64,000 bases of DNA from Odiellus spinosus (Eukaryota; Arthropoda; Arachnida; Opiliones; Phalangiidae). Numbering within the stretch: position 1 is the stretch's first letter; every line of letters begins with the position of its first letter. Of the stretch, positions 1-12,759 are shown piece by piece. The DNA is taken from assembly GCA_963920705.1 (NCBI GenBank), contig OY987227.1, positions 18,315,434 to 18,379,433 on the forward strand, written 5' to 3'. Below the pieces are notes generated by a model. That model was given only the letters and a program-made list of their open reading frames with translations, was not told where the DNA came from and did not search any database. Position numbers and translations under genes: made by a program.

Positions 1-385
1 TTATGTTACAGGGTTAACAAACCGATAGCTAGAATTATATAGAATCATTTTTTTTTTTTATCTTAAGTCATCAGCATCTTCCACAAATTTCATTAGTAAA
101 AAGCAAGATAATAATTTTAAATTTATTCGAGAATCTTCAATTTATTTAGGGCGGGTTTTCCTATAAATATTGTAATTTGTGATTTAAAATCGATAAACCA
201 AAACAGATCTAGCCAAAAATTCGTATATAATTAAATTGGGTAATTTATTAGTACTGTAATTTAAATTTATATTAGAAAATATATTAATTCAATATATTCA
301 GGCCTTTAAAACACTTTATTTAAAGGTATAAAAGGAGCTTTAGAGATAATGGCTCTTTTCCAACTTCTCGTCTTGCTTTTAATGA

Positions 386-753
386 TTAAAGGGAAACTTT
401 GAGCTAAAAATGAAACGGCTTTTGAAATTATTTTTGGAATCACCATGCCAAAAAAACCTGTTCGATAATTTTTTCGGAATTTTTAGACACCATTTTGGTG
501 TTTAAAATAATTTCTACATTAAAAGAATAGGCCGGCGATTGAAAGCCAAGGTCTTAGGCATCAAACACTGGCCTATTATTTTTATGTTAACCCATTACAA
601 GCGCCATTGAAGGCTGAAATAATATGATTAGTCTGAATTTATAGACATTTGACCTTTAATTAGAAATTAATTTAAACACTAAAAAACGTGTCATGATGAT
701 TCCGAAAATAAATTAAAAAACTGTTACAATTTTAGCTCCAAGTTTCCCTTTAA
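386..753. mobile_element. TTAA-flanked MITE (family F, copy 1)
   Basis: A 360-bp element (390-749) lies between two TTAA tetranucleotides. Its ends are inverted: the left starts AGGGAAACTTTGAGCTAAAA, and the right end read on the minus strand starts AGGGAAACTTGGAGCTAAAA, one mismatch in 20. No coding capacity is visible. TTAA duplications are typical of piggyBac-like and Kolobok-like DNA transposons; I cannot decide which. A second copy lies at 47092-47336 and a shorter relative at 25195-25369. Confidence 0.75.
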
Positions 754-1355
754 GAGCAGATATAGTAGATAACTATTATTTTTACAATTAGAATATTGTA
801 CTATAATTACTTTATTTAATTAAAAATATTTCTTCACAAGTTTCAATATAGGTATACATGTACTTTATAATTTTATCACCGCGCCTAATTTCTTCAAAAT
901 TTAGCTAATTAACAATCAGGGTCTCATTTCTAGGGATGAAATCTCCATCTAGGAATTTAAAAAAAACCCACATTCTTTATTTAAAAAAATATATATCGTA
1001 TTTTCGAATCGAGGTCGACCACTTTCGACTAAAACTTAATTCTTAATTCATTTTATACCTAACGAGAATTTAATATTAAATATTTTATATAGACATAAGT
1101 AGTGGTAAAACTGCTATGTAGCAATTTCTAGTTTCTTATTAAAACCCAGAATGACGTTTAAAATAACTTGCTTGAAGCAAACATTAAAAAAATTATCATA
1201 TATGAAAAACTCTTTTATTAAAAAAAGGTAAAGTGAAAAGTAAAATTAAAGTTTAGTATAATCGCTTTAATATATAGTATTAATAATTTGATCTTAACGA
1301 TCCTCCAAAACCAGGGCCAATTCCTGGGGTCATTGGGGAACGGATTCCGAAGCCC

Positions 1356-1485
1356 CGGGCCAAAGGGGGTGCTTAGTTTTGAACCTTTCCTCTGGGCTTT
1401 CTAGTTTTGAACCTTTTCCCTTGGGCTTTCTAGTTGTGAACCTTATCTCTATGCTTTCTAGTTGTGAGCCAAAAGGGGGTGCCCA
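1356..1485. repeat. Short tandem repeat, about 29 bp x 3-4, framed by AAAGGGGGTGC
   Basis: A unit centred on CTTTCTAGTTKTGAACCTT recurs about every 28-29 bp. The block is framed on both sides by AAAGGGGGTGC (about 1362 and 1472). A similar GAGC(C/T)AAAGGGGGTGCCCA string occurs once more near 9217-9235, so the frame is part of a dispersed repeat. Short open frames cross the block on both strands but have no recognisable domain. Confidence 0.55.
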
Positions 1486-2944
1486 GATGAAAGATTTTCT
1501 CTTGAGTAACAACTCCAATGTGAGGCACCCACAAATTCTACCCACCCCCATACAATTAGTTTTAATATAACTGACAAACCTTTTCTTATTTTGAGAAAAA
1601 TCTAAGCAATCATTCAATTTTAAGTTAGGCTTAGTTCAGTTTGAAATAAAAAAAAGAGAATGGTGATTGGTGAAAATTAAAATTTTAAAATAATACGAAC
1701 TCCAATTAATTTATGATTAATTATAATTAATCGATAAATTTGTTTAAAATAATTTAATAACATTTAATTATCAATTCACCTTCCCTTTATACATTTTATA
1801 GAGAGTTATCCTGAAGAGAAACCCTTTTAATATTTAAGTACAATAGTTTAGCAGATACTTCAAGGTTTTTTGTGATATTATTAAAAGATATTATTTAAAG
1901 AAAGACGCTTTATAGAACGAATGTCGTTTTTCCGGTATTATCAGGTATTTTACTCGCGCACAGGCGTGTTGTTCAACTTAAACCCATTATCAATAATTTT
2001 TTATACATTAAATTACCAGTCGAAATATTTTTCTTTCAAAAATTCCACGATGGGAGTGAAGTTAAAAACGTGAATTTTTATATTTAATTTATAAAAACTA
2101 CATTTATTTTCCTTCGGTTAAATTGTTTGAGGACTTTTGTTGAAGGGGGTCTGTATTTAAACGAACCAATGAAGCGTATTGTATAGTTCTATGATTTTTA
2201 TTTGGGTTTTGAGTATTATGTGTCGACCAGGTCTCACTCAAGCGGTGTTTTCATATTGGAAACGTTTTGTATATATTTCAGAACCAACCTAAATAATCAG
2301 AACATGTTTGCAGCCTAGCTAAAGGCACGATATTAAACCTTATTTTAAACAATTTAACTAATATTGAAACCGAATTATACCAAAATTAAAATATTAATTA
2401 GCTTTTAGATTTCTTTGAGAAATTGCATGAGATCACAGAGGTGATATTAATAAATTAATTAACGAGACTATTATTTCATGCTTGAGAAAAAAACATTTAT
2501 TTAACAGTACTCCGTAAGTTTATTTAATAAACTGATTTTCTCAACCATATGAAGTAGATATCTTGTTTATTAATTTAATAATATATAGCTGCGGTCAATA
2601 GATTTTGGGTAAAAGATTACTGGTGGTCGCCAGATAAGTTGAGAACTAAACAATCATTTTATCAATTAAGTAATAATCAGAAAGAAATTAGATACAATTG
2701 TAATCATATTAAGAATTTAGACAATCAGCAAATAAAAATTTGATTTGTATAGGAGCGAAATATGGAAACTCTGCTTATAGTCGGTAGGTAAGACTCAAAA
2801 TTGTGCAGGTTTTAGGCTTAGCGGTCCTTAATCACGGTGGCACCTGGCTCTTAGTATCGCCTACATTTAAATGTACTTCCTAAAACGCCCATTTAAAATT
2901 CATTTAGTCAAGGAGAAAGTTTTTCGAATACCTATAATGTTTTT

Positions 2945-2986
2945 TTCTTTCTCTCTCTCTCCCTCTCTAACACACACACACACACG
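2945..2986. repeat. CT/AC dinucleotide microsatellite
   Basis: An imperfect (CT)n tract passes directly into an (AC)n tract of about seven units. Confidence 0.8.
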
Positions 2987-5900
2987 TAAAGTAAGGTTAT
3001 AACGTTTAGTCCAACTGCATGATGGTAATGCGAAAGACTTATCCAAACTTCCCAAAGCAATTTAAATCAGGAAATAATTTATAAATTCCGCCTTTTACAA
3101 AATTCAAGAAAGTTCCAGTCGCGAAATTTTTTATGGAAAATAAAACACGTTTTTTTTTGTTTTTGGTTTTATTATCGGTAGCTCGATCTGAAATGAAAAC
3201 TTTATAAAATATCAAAGTTTTATATTAATTTCCTTAAAATTAAAGGATCCATTGAAAATTAACCAATTCGCCCATTCATAGTTAATGTTTAGGTAGTTAT
3301 AAATATTTAAATAATATCACAAATTAAAATTTATTCGATTTTTTTTTTTAATAAAATTTAATCTTAATATTACAAGAACTATGAAAAATATTTATTACGA
3401 ATTTACGGTACCACAAGTATTTTTGATTTCGTAAAATAAAATTTTACTTAATAGATTTTGAACAAAACATTTTCATTATCACGTGAAAAAGGTGTAAATT
3501 TTACATCGTATTGCCTTGACTTACGTACTAATTTACATATTATTAACTTCTCCTTAAATTAACTCCCATTCGCGGTATCACAATGGTGAAAATTCGCCCC
3601 TCATTGTCAAAAGTTACAATAGAATTGCCTCTTAATTACCCTTAGTTTAACCACGACCTATTTAATAATTTAAAAGTTATTATAAATGTTCTAAACAATG
3701 CAAGGCTACTGTATATCTTTAAAAACATTTCTAAATATAAATTCAAAATTAACACTATAGGGGCAATTTTGTCTTTATAGTAGTATTATAAAACTGAGGC
3801 GTTTTTGATATCGACATTCAAAATCTGTTAAATCCAACCGCAATTTTATATGAACCTCACGATTTCTTTAAATTATTTTAACAGATATACTTATTTTTTT
3901 TACATATGTATATATTATTTAGTGATTAACCTCCTAAATAAATGGAAATCGCAGGAAAAAATGTTATTAGGTCATATGGTAAATCATTTTGAGGTTTATA
4001 TTATAAATTAACACGTGGAGACGCGTGTTGTCTCGGTTCGAGAGAGAAATTTTCCAAATATTTCGAGAGCTAACCGGCAAGAATTTAGCATTTTAAATGT
4101 GTATTAAAGACCACGCCTAGATTATTTACCGATCTTGCCAGATTTTTGATCGGGATTTAGTACTTAAAAATTCAACACAACAAAATTTTATTCGAATGTG
4201 GGTTAAAGAGAAGCTGATAAGGAAAATATAAATAAATTTGACTGCCAAAACACAAATTTATATTTCTTCTTTAAGATAATTAAAAGAAGACTGAAGGATA
4301 TCGTGTCCAATATGCGATAACTTAATTTTTGGATTTCTTAGACCATGAATTATGATATTTAGTACAAAAAAAGTATTTAAAATATGAAAATTGTACTTTT
4401 AAGTTTCGAACACGTCGACCACCATTTGAATCCAATTTGGAGATAAGGAGAGGTGAGCCAATCAAATCTCGTCTTTTAATCCAGTATTATATATACAAGC
4501 GGCAAGTCTCCAAAAGGTGGCGCCACATTTCACAAGCAAAAGTATTCGGAGACTGTGGCGCCATTAAGATAAAAATACGATTTTCCCAAAGAAAAATTCT
4601 GATCGGCTGGGCTCCAAACAAACAAAGATGGTGGACGATGTAAATAAGTTAGGGGTTAAAAGCTGACTTTAAACCTTAATAAGCGGAGTTAAAATTATTT
4701 GAGTGGAGGAAGGGACGTTTTTATTACGGTTTTATCAACAAAATAGGGCTTTCTATTTTTCCTTCAGTCTCCCTTTAAGTTTGCATAATTATAAAAACTG
4801 AAGCGAATATATACGTAATGTTAAATCACATAGCACCCAATCGAAGTAGTATAATAATATAGAAATGTAAAATAATTGCCTTTCTTTTATCATTTCATTA
4901 GTCCTTTAAATACATTTGATCCTAAAAAAAGGACAAATTTCTGAGTCAGTAAGTCGGTGAGCAAAACGGGCGGATATGAATTTAGCGTTAAATAGTAAAT
5001 GGGTGGAGATCTTTTCATCTTATTCAGTCAGATAGCTAAAACGTAATGGTCCAAGAATGGTTTACTAATAATGCGTGTTTGGGCTTTAACCTAATATACA
5101 CCCTTATTGTGTGAGTAATATTTAATATATAGATAATGACACGTCTCGTGGGAAACCCCTATTCGATTAAACTGGGTCAGAGGTCAAGTGCACCGTTCAA
5201 TAGACTAATCATTTTATAATACCGCCGGTGAAATTGTATCTGTGCCCTACATATAATCTATGGATTTCGTTTTGAATATTAATTAGCTACCATATAATCA
5301 AAATTAAATCTATAGATCTTTAAAAGGTCCCGATATATTAAACTAATTAACTCGTTTTAAGAAAAACGAAAACTATCTTCCCAATAGGTTCTTTAAAAGT
5401 AAATATAATTAAAAAATTAGGTCAGGATTGTTCGCGGTTGGGGTCGTACAGTAATTGGAAGTTTTAATTAATATTCCAAAAGGTTTTTTCTTTTTAAAAA
5501 TTTGTCACATTCAATTAATGACGAAATTTACATTTTAAATTTAATTATAATTCAAGGTATTTTTTTCCGTTTTGATACGAAAACGTTTCCTGATCCAATT
5601 ATATTTAAAAATCGAAGGTTAACCTTACAGATTCCACAAATCATATTTTTTATCGATTGAAGTTTTTTCTTTTTTGAGAAATGCCGGCAGTTAACCCCGT
5701 CCTCTTTTAAAACTAAATCTGTGTCGTCTAAAATTAAGTAACTCTTAAAGATCACCTTCGGAATCGAAATACTTTGCAGGTGTTATTTGTAATTTTTTTT
5801 AACGACGACATATTTTGCAAGACATTTTAATTTGAACTGACATTTATTCAAGGGAAAGTGGAAGTTAAAATTTCTTTACGGATAAATATTGATAATTGTT

Positions 5901-6240
5901 TAGTAAAAAATAATTTAAATTAATTACCCCTCAATTTACTTTGGATCTGAATCGTTTAGACCTTTTTTTTCAAAGCAATTGAACCAGTATGTATAAGAAC
6001 CCTCGCCCAATCAGTTCCCACTCGGATAAGTACATTCAACCAATCATTTTTGTCTCAATAAATGTATAAATACTTTCAACCAATCAATAGGTAAATATAT
6101 AAAATAGCTTGCTTGTTTAGAAGTACTTTCAATCAATCAATTATACCTTCGTATACCCAAGACCAATTAATTTACGCTAAATATTTTGACCATACGATTA
6201 CAAGTTTAATTTATATTAAATGAACTATCTGCGTTTTATA

Positions 6241-6385
6241 AATCCCTTTAAAGTCGCCATATTTTCTTGCTTAGCAGACGACGTTGGTCATCATAAATTG
6301 TTTACTCAAAGCTAGGCTGTGTGCATAAGGGAAGATGATTTTCAAGAGATAAATTCTAAATCAGATAGGGCCTTTAAAGAACCGA
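6241..6385. repeat. Dispersed repeat family G, copy 1
   Basis: It starts CCCTTTAAAGTCGCC, contains TTAGCAGACGAC, a CAAAGCTA(G/A)GCTGTGTGC motif and AAGGGAAGA, and ends near a GATAGGGCCTTTAAAG string. The same motifs in the same order occur at 18913-19050, so this is a repeated, probably transposed, non-coding element. No open frame is shared by the two copies. Confidence 0.6.
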
Positions 6386-6435
6386 TTACGTAAACTAGAA
6401 GTCTAGAACTATATTCTTTCGGCAATCCCTTTAAA

Positions 6436-6459
6436 TTTTTTTTTTTTTTTTTTTTTTTT
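6436..6459. repeat. Poly-T run of 24
   Basis: An uninterrupted run of 24 T, directly after a CCCTTTAAA string. It may be an old repeat end or simple slippage. Confidence 0.9.
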
Positions 6460-7199
6460 AAATCAGTGGAATGATTACGTTATTGGTACCAAGGTTAAAA
6501 GAATTTTAGTTTTAAATGGAAATAGTTTAACTATCTTGTACGAAGATGGAGTACCACGCAGACCTAGATGCCCTTTATTTTGTAGTACAAATCCGCTTAA
6601 GGGGTGGTACGACTTTAAAAGTGATTATCGCGTAAGCTCTAGCTCCTTTAAATAAAATTCGAACCTTGCGAAATTTTAAAAGACAACCGGTGATTTGACG
6701 GGGCGAGTATACTGTATATCTTCAAGGTTGAATCCAGCTCGGGGCTAAAATGATCAAATCCACCTTGCTATTTTTCTCCCCTTTTATGACTGTTAAGATT
6801 TTTGGAACGTAAACCAGACGCTAATCCGACTTCGAAGAACAGAGAACGGGTGGGCCCCCCTTTCCCTGCAAATTTTCTTTTTGGCATAAAGAAATAAAAT
6901 ATTTTCTCGGTATAGTTATTAAAGATAGGATTTTTATTCATTTCATCTAGCGCGACTCTAATCGTATGGCTGGCTTTCACACCATTGCTTAATTTTTCAA
7001 TTTTTTATAACTGTTTATATATATTTATAAATTGGAAAAATGGAGTTCAAGTGTTGTAGACGAGTCTTACTAGAGTATTTCTGTTTTCTTTTGTTTGTTT
7101 TAAGATATCGAAATTTTTTCTCTTTATTAAAGGCGACTTGAACTCAAAAAACTGTGCTAATCAAAAAAAAAGACTCTTAATTTAAAAACAAAACCAAAT

Positions 7200-10033
7200 A
7201 TGAAGAGGATATTGACGTTTCAGCTTCTAGCTGGTAAGTTTATCAATTTATTTTACGTCTTTGTCACTTTTTGAATGTTTTATTTATATATTTCTCGTAT
7301 TTCCTCCACGAACTTAATTTAACCCCTTGATTTTCGCCATTAAATTCGCGTAAAAAGTTTTGATTTTTTTTCAATCTGGTATTCTCCTAATAGCATTTGC
7401 ATAATCTATTTTTATATATTTTATCAAACCATGGGGACTTAAAATATTTAAAAATTAAAGTTTTAAAATTTAAATCGTAAAGTATATATCAGTCTATTTA
7501 ATTAAACCATTTATAAGTGGATTTATTAATTCAACCAAGACGATAAGTCTTTGCACGTTATCCCTTTCTATCTATAGTTTAATTCCACTTTGAATAGGCA
7601 GCTTGTACAAAGTTAGACTAACCGTCATATCTATGATTTAATTACTTAAGGATTAAGGCAGTCTAGCCTTTGCACTTGCTATCAATTCGAGGTGAAATTA
7701 ACTGTACCTTTCTGTCCTTTCACTATAATAATACAATTTAATCTTATAAACAAACTGGTTGGATTTATATATTTTACATTGTTAAAGGGGATATAGCAAA
7801 TCAGTTTCCTCGCGTCCCCAAACTGTCTCTACAAATTTTAACCCTGTATTTAATTGGTTTGTTAATTGAGGACATCCTTAGAATTATGGGGATCTTCCGT
7901 ATTAATAACCCAGTTTGATTCTACATAATACCCTTTAAATAAGATATCCTGATTAGGTATCAGTACAAGTTCAATATAAACAATGATATCGTATTAATAT
8001 CTGACCTTTTTTAAAAAATGTTCGACATTCACGAAGGTTAAATCTCAGTTTTTAGGGATATTAAAATGGAGTTAGGCTTAGCAACTTTTGTTAATTAACT
8101 GCGTACATTAACGAGAAGGTTTTGTGAGTTTTAATGTTTTCTATATTTTAATCGATTATTTCATTATCCCTTTAAATGTTGACAAAGCCAAGTTCCAGAA
8201 ATTTTCACTAATTTTTATGATAAAATAAATTGAGATTTCCTTGAAACTTGGAAGATAATTGCATATATTAAGTTGTCAGAAATATACGATGAACGACCTG
8301 TACGTAGTTAAATTGTCCTTTGATTTTGTATGTACCAAGAGTCTAGACTATGCAGATAGCCTGGTTACGAAAGGATCAGGTCTTGTTAAATAGTCTGGTA
8401 AGGATCAAAAAAACCATGATCCCTACCTTTTGACTTAGGTATATATTCGTAACGAAAATATTTTTATGAAACAGGATTAATTTTTTTTCTGAAACATTCC
8501 AAGGTAAAGCTGGTTTATAGCTATGATGATGATGCCAAACAGCTTAGGTATATAAAGAGTAAAAGTGGTTTTGAGAAATCTTGTTCAACGAGTCTTAAAT
8601 TTGAAATATATTTTTCTTAAAGATATATAGGTCGCGTAACCTATCACCTCTTCCTTCTGCTCATCTCGTATTGTAGATTAGATTTTTTCAGTCCCGAAGA
8701 ACCGGGAAGTTTTCATTCGTAAGATTTATAAATATATATCAAATCGAGATTCAAACAGAATTCTTAATTCAAGTTTTAATAACTTTATTGCAAAACGGAA
8801 CATTTTGAAACCTTGTTCAACTTGTGTTGTAATTCAAATAGAGATAGATAATATCAGGGGGATTAATTAAGGTAGACGATATATATAAATCTGATTTAGA
8901 AATCCAAGCTTTCCAAACTTTTATACAAAGACGGGTCACGTGATATTAATGCGTTCTTTTAGAAGTCCCGAACGCTTTATTCTAATCCGAAAATAGAACT
9001 TGATCCAACATTCATCACGCTCTAGCTCAATTCAGGAGGTAATTTAGCGCACAGTGTTCTGTGCGGTACCAGAAAGCCTTGTTCCCTTAGGCAAGTGTCC
9101 CCTTGACCCCGTTAATAAGTAACGTGAACATTTTCTTTGATCACGTGATGACTTAAGCGAGATCCTTGCTGGCACTTGAGCCTTTCCTCTTGGCTATAGT
9201 GAAACGCTCAAATTTTGAGCTAAAGGGGGTGCCCATGCATTTTAGAGCCTTTTCACTCCCGCGAATTTGATCTTAATCCAGCCTGACTTAAGTTATGTTA
9301 AGGATAGCTTCACGTGTCTTACGCGTTCTTAATTACTACGATTTCTTCTAGGTTTTTGTTTTTATGGAGTACTTAAAATAATACATATTATTAATATCAG
9401 TAGAGGTATAGTTCTAATTGGAAAACTTGTTCCGTACTACCTTTATTAGAAATATAATTGAAATATTTTTCGTTTGAGATTTTTCTTAATTCGATGTATT
9501 GTGACAGGTGCCAAAGTTTTTTTTGAGAAAAACCCTTCGGAGTACTTTGAAAATTATATATTTAGAAAAGTTTTAAAACTAGTTTTCGCAAAGTTTTCTT
9601 AAACCAATATTGGCGTATAAGTTGTTTTTCCAAAAAGTTTGATACCAGCATATTATTCTGATTTCATTTATTAGAAAGTTAACGAAAGAGTCGAAAGACA
9701 GGTTTTTCAACAGAGGGATAAAAGTTATCTATTTAAATTTTATATAAGAAAAGTATTAGACGAAACCATGGTTGCACCTGCTAATAAGAAAGTAGCCTCG
9801 GGTTTAGGATCTAAATATTTCATCAGAAAGAGAAATACTAAGTCTACATATACTTGTTATTGAATATTTCAACACTAATTAAGGAGAGGTGTACTTCACC
9901 GTATATGTTTTGCGGAAAATAAGATCAGGGTCGATTAATTCTACCAGGAAAATTGTATTGGCTTTGCCTTTTGGCCCCGAGGTATAAATGTGGTTCCGAC
10001 CGCTTTCTACAGAAAGAAAACCGAAAATAGACG

Positions 10034-10070
<37 letters not shown>

Positions 10071-12759
10071 GTAAAATTAAAATATGAAAAAGAAGTGAGA
10101 CTTGATATAATCGAAATGTATAAAAAAAAATAGTTGTTACACCCAACTCAAACCCGATTCTAATAAACGCTTTTGTTACTTCCCTTACCTCGGGTAATAA
10201 TTTACGTTGTTAAGCTGGTTACTTATTTAAATTTCCTCCTTTTTTTTTCTATTGTAGGACTAAGCTTGATCGCCTTGTCTACCGCCGACATTTTCATCTA
10301 TCAACCGATTGATCAAACCCCAGTAAGTTATTTTTTCATTTTTAGATAATATCTCCGAAAGAGAAAGCGATGGAGTTATAAAACCATGATGGCATCAGCG
10401 GACATATATTCAATCCGTCTTAAAAGGACATATATTCAATCCGTCTTAAGCTTACTGTCACGTACAAAACACAATTGGGTCGATGTTATTAAGACAAACT
10501 ATTGAAACAGACAGAGGGGAAAGTCATTATTTTGAATCCATACTAAGTTGTAGAAAGATTACATAAATAACCTTTGCTCAATGATCCAATATTACTGTAT
10601 CTAAGACAACTGGCTTTTGCTCGGTACCATAAAGTTGAAAGCAGTATTAACTAGAATCCATAGAAACACTTAAGAACATGGAGACAAAGAATTATCCACT
10701 GATCCTCGCATACTTTGTATTTGTAGTCAAAATTAGTCGGCTTTTCAATTTTTCACACTTCTAAAAAGTACGCTATTGTTTCATTATTCTTCAAAGACTA
10801 TATTAAACTAAGTCAGGCCCGAGGAGCTAACTACGAGAATAATCTAGTGTATAATTTTGCTGAAAATCAATTGAAAAATTCCAAAATAATCACGGGTTTA
10901 GAATATTTCTTGACTCATTTTCTTAGTACTTCAGATAAGTCTAGATGATTTACCACCTATTTAACGATCTATTTATGCACCACATTTAAGTTGTTTGTTT
11001 TTTTTTCTGTATTTTACTTTGTCTTTCTGAAACTGATACGGGGCACAATAAGTGAATGTCACTTTCTATTCTCGTTCAATAAACATTATTATTATTATTA
11101 TTAAGTTTGTTGCTGTTTATAATTGTTTTTATCCTGTTTCTGTTCATTCCGAAATAGTTGATCCGTGAGAGACGTCAAGCTGCCCCTCACTTGAACGTCC
11201 ATGGCGCTCCCAAAACCAGTTTTACCTGCGAAGGCAGAATGAACGGCGAATACTACGCGGACCCTGAAACCCGTTGTCAGGCGTATCACATTTGCCTGGC
11301 CGGTGTTGGCGGCAAACTTAGCCCTATGACTTTCGTTTGCCCGAACGGAACCATCTTCTCGCAAGTAAGATGTTCTTGTAAGGTTTTACCCAACCCGGCA
11401 ATGAAATTGACCCCAATTTCAAATCCATCGATTAGAGTACTCGAGTGTGCAATTCTTACGAAAGAGTATACTGTATGATCCAAGATCGTTTCTACGAAAG
11501 CCTTCACGGCGACATCAACGAGAAGAGAACCGACTACGCCGCCGCCGACTTCTACTCTAACGTTAAGTACCCTGATCTTCCAGTTGTCAGACGACCATCC
11601 AATGATATCAGCGAAGAAGATGAGGACTCGGACGAAGGACCACGTACCCAACCTCCCCCACCACCACCATCCTCCAGGAGGTAATGATCACATATTTTTG
11701 GAGAGGATATAAACCAGATCGGGAATTCATATGCTAACGCCCGAGATGTCTTGTTTTCTAAAGTCAAATTTAGAGAAAATTTGTTAGACTGCCTTCGCAA
11801 AGGAGCGGAAAAGCTGCACTTTCCCTATCTAAGGACTAAGGATGCCTTCGCGAAGGAGCGAAAAGATGAAAATTTCCATATCTATCATATTGTAAATTTC
11901 CATATTTCCGCTCCCTTGCGAAGGCAGCCTTAAACGTATATTGGAAGTAATTTGAAGCTGTACCGTCCACCTTAAGCCTGAGCTTTACACTCTCTTTAGG
12001 TTTAGCTTTGTCGTACTTATAAATTATACGGTGCACTTGACATTGAATTTCTACCATGTTCTTACCCTGTCGGCTTTACAAATTTTTTTATTCCCAATTA
12101 GGCGTAACCAACAACGTCGTCCATCACCCCCTGCTACCACTGCTGCCCCACCTGCACCTCGCCGACAATCCAACTTCAGGAACGTCCAAGCCGCTCCAGT
12201 GGAAGACGAGACCCCATCCCCAGTACGTAACTCTGCCCCGTCTCAAAGACGACCAGTCTTCCGCAACACCGTCTCAAGACCTACCACCACCGAAGCTCCC
12301 GAAACTACTACCGTCAACCGTAGATCCCGATTTCCCTCGCGAGTGGTTCCTCAAGCTCCGCCTGTTGACCTAAGTATCCCCGAAGGAGTATACCTTCCAC
12401 CAGGAGCTTCCCCACTTCCGGCTCGTCTTCCCCCTGGTTTAAGAGCCGCTAGACCCGTCATTGTTGAGACTCCTGCCGATGGAAACGAACCATTTACCCT
12501 ACCAACTCTTCCACCAGCATCTGGAGCAATCAGGCCAGCCTTTCAACCCAATTTATCTCGTCCAGCCGGTCGTCCCACCGCCGTAACTAGACAACCAGCT
12601 ACTGACCCCCCAACGACTCTTCCACCGGCTACCACACAGCCACCAACTACCAGGGCGCCCGCCCCAGCCATTGTACCATTGGCTCCGGGTGGCGTTAACA
12701 GCGAATATGATTACGCTTACGATTATGACTACCCCGCAGCGGCGCCAGCCAGAACCTAA
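7200..12759 (+). CDS. CPAP1-type cuticular protein with one chitin-binding (CBM14/peritrophin-A) domain
   Basis: Secreted chitin-binding protein, probably of the cuticle. Exons I assign: 7200-7233, 10258-10322, 11158-11364, 11436-11680, 12102-12759; all junctions are GT-AG and keep frame, giving 402 residues. The start is chosen because exons 1-2 encode a classic signal peptide (KR, then a leucine-rich core ending LIALSTA, cut before DIFIYQP). Residues 57-115 form one CBM14 domain with the six cysteines in family order: CEG, RC, HIC, FVC, RVC, VYC, plus the YYADPETRC and CPNGTIFSQ motifs. The rest is predicted disordered: an acidic EEDEDSDEG patch, a proline run, long Thr/Pro/Arg-rich sequence, and a Tyr/Asp tail (EYDYAYDYDY). 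A single domain with a long low-complexity tail fits the CPAP1 group rather than the three-domain obstructor/Gasp group. The subfamily number is not assigned. Intron 1 is 3024 bp; the domain is split by a 71-bp intron. Confidence 0.9.
10035..10069. repeat. Poly-T run of 35 in intron 1
   Basis: Thirty-five consecutive T about 190 bp upstream of the exon-2 acceptor of the cuticle gene. It lies too far upstream to be the splice polypyrimidine tract, which is the separate T-rich stretch at about 10235-10255. Confidence 0.9.
10404..10452. repeat. Two-copy direct repeat, about 25 bp
   Basis: The string CATATATTCAATCCGTCTTA occurs twice head to tail in intron 2 of the cuticle gene. It looks like a recent local duplication. 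Confidence 0.7.
11786..11935. mobile_element. Palindromic MITE-like repeat in the last intron of the cuticle gene
   Basis: The left end reads CTGCCTTCGCAAAGGAGCGG. The right end, read on the minus strand, reads CTGCCTTCGCAAGGGAGCGG, one mismatch in 20. A third, direct partial copy (GCCTTCGCGAAGGAGCG, about 11844-11860) contains the 12-bp palindrome CCTTCGCGAAGG. The flanks (TTAGA and CCTTAAA) give no clean duplication. It has no coding capacity. It lies inside the 421-bp intron 4 (11681-12101). Confidence 0.6.

Larger units (their letters stand above)
1..7199. other. Intergenic region upstream of the cuticle protein gene
   Basis: No coding exon is recognisable in this AT-rich stretch. It holds a TTAA-flanked MITE (386-753), a short tandem repeat block (1361-1480), a CT/AC microsatellite (about 2945-2986), a copy of a dispersed repeat (6241-6385) and a 24-T run (6436-6459). 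The open frames here are short, lack family motifs and look like chance. The promoter and 5' UTR of the cuticle gene must lie near the right end, but I cannot fix a start site. Confidence 0.6.

Noticed and set aside
4020-4050. GGTTCGAGA string as a tRNA B box
   Set aside because: There is no matching A box at the right distance and no cloverleaf arms.
4437-4643. 68-codon frame with TGGCGCCAC...GTGGCGCCA inverted repeat
   Set aside because: No similarity seen. The short inverted repeat alone and weak TTTGGAG/CTCCAAA ends are not enough to call an element.
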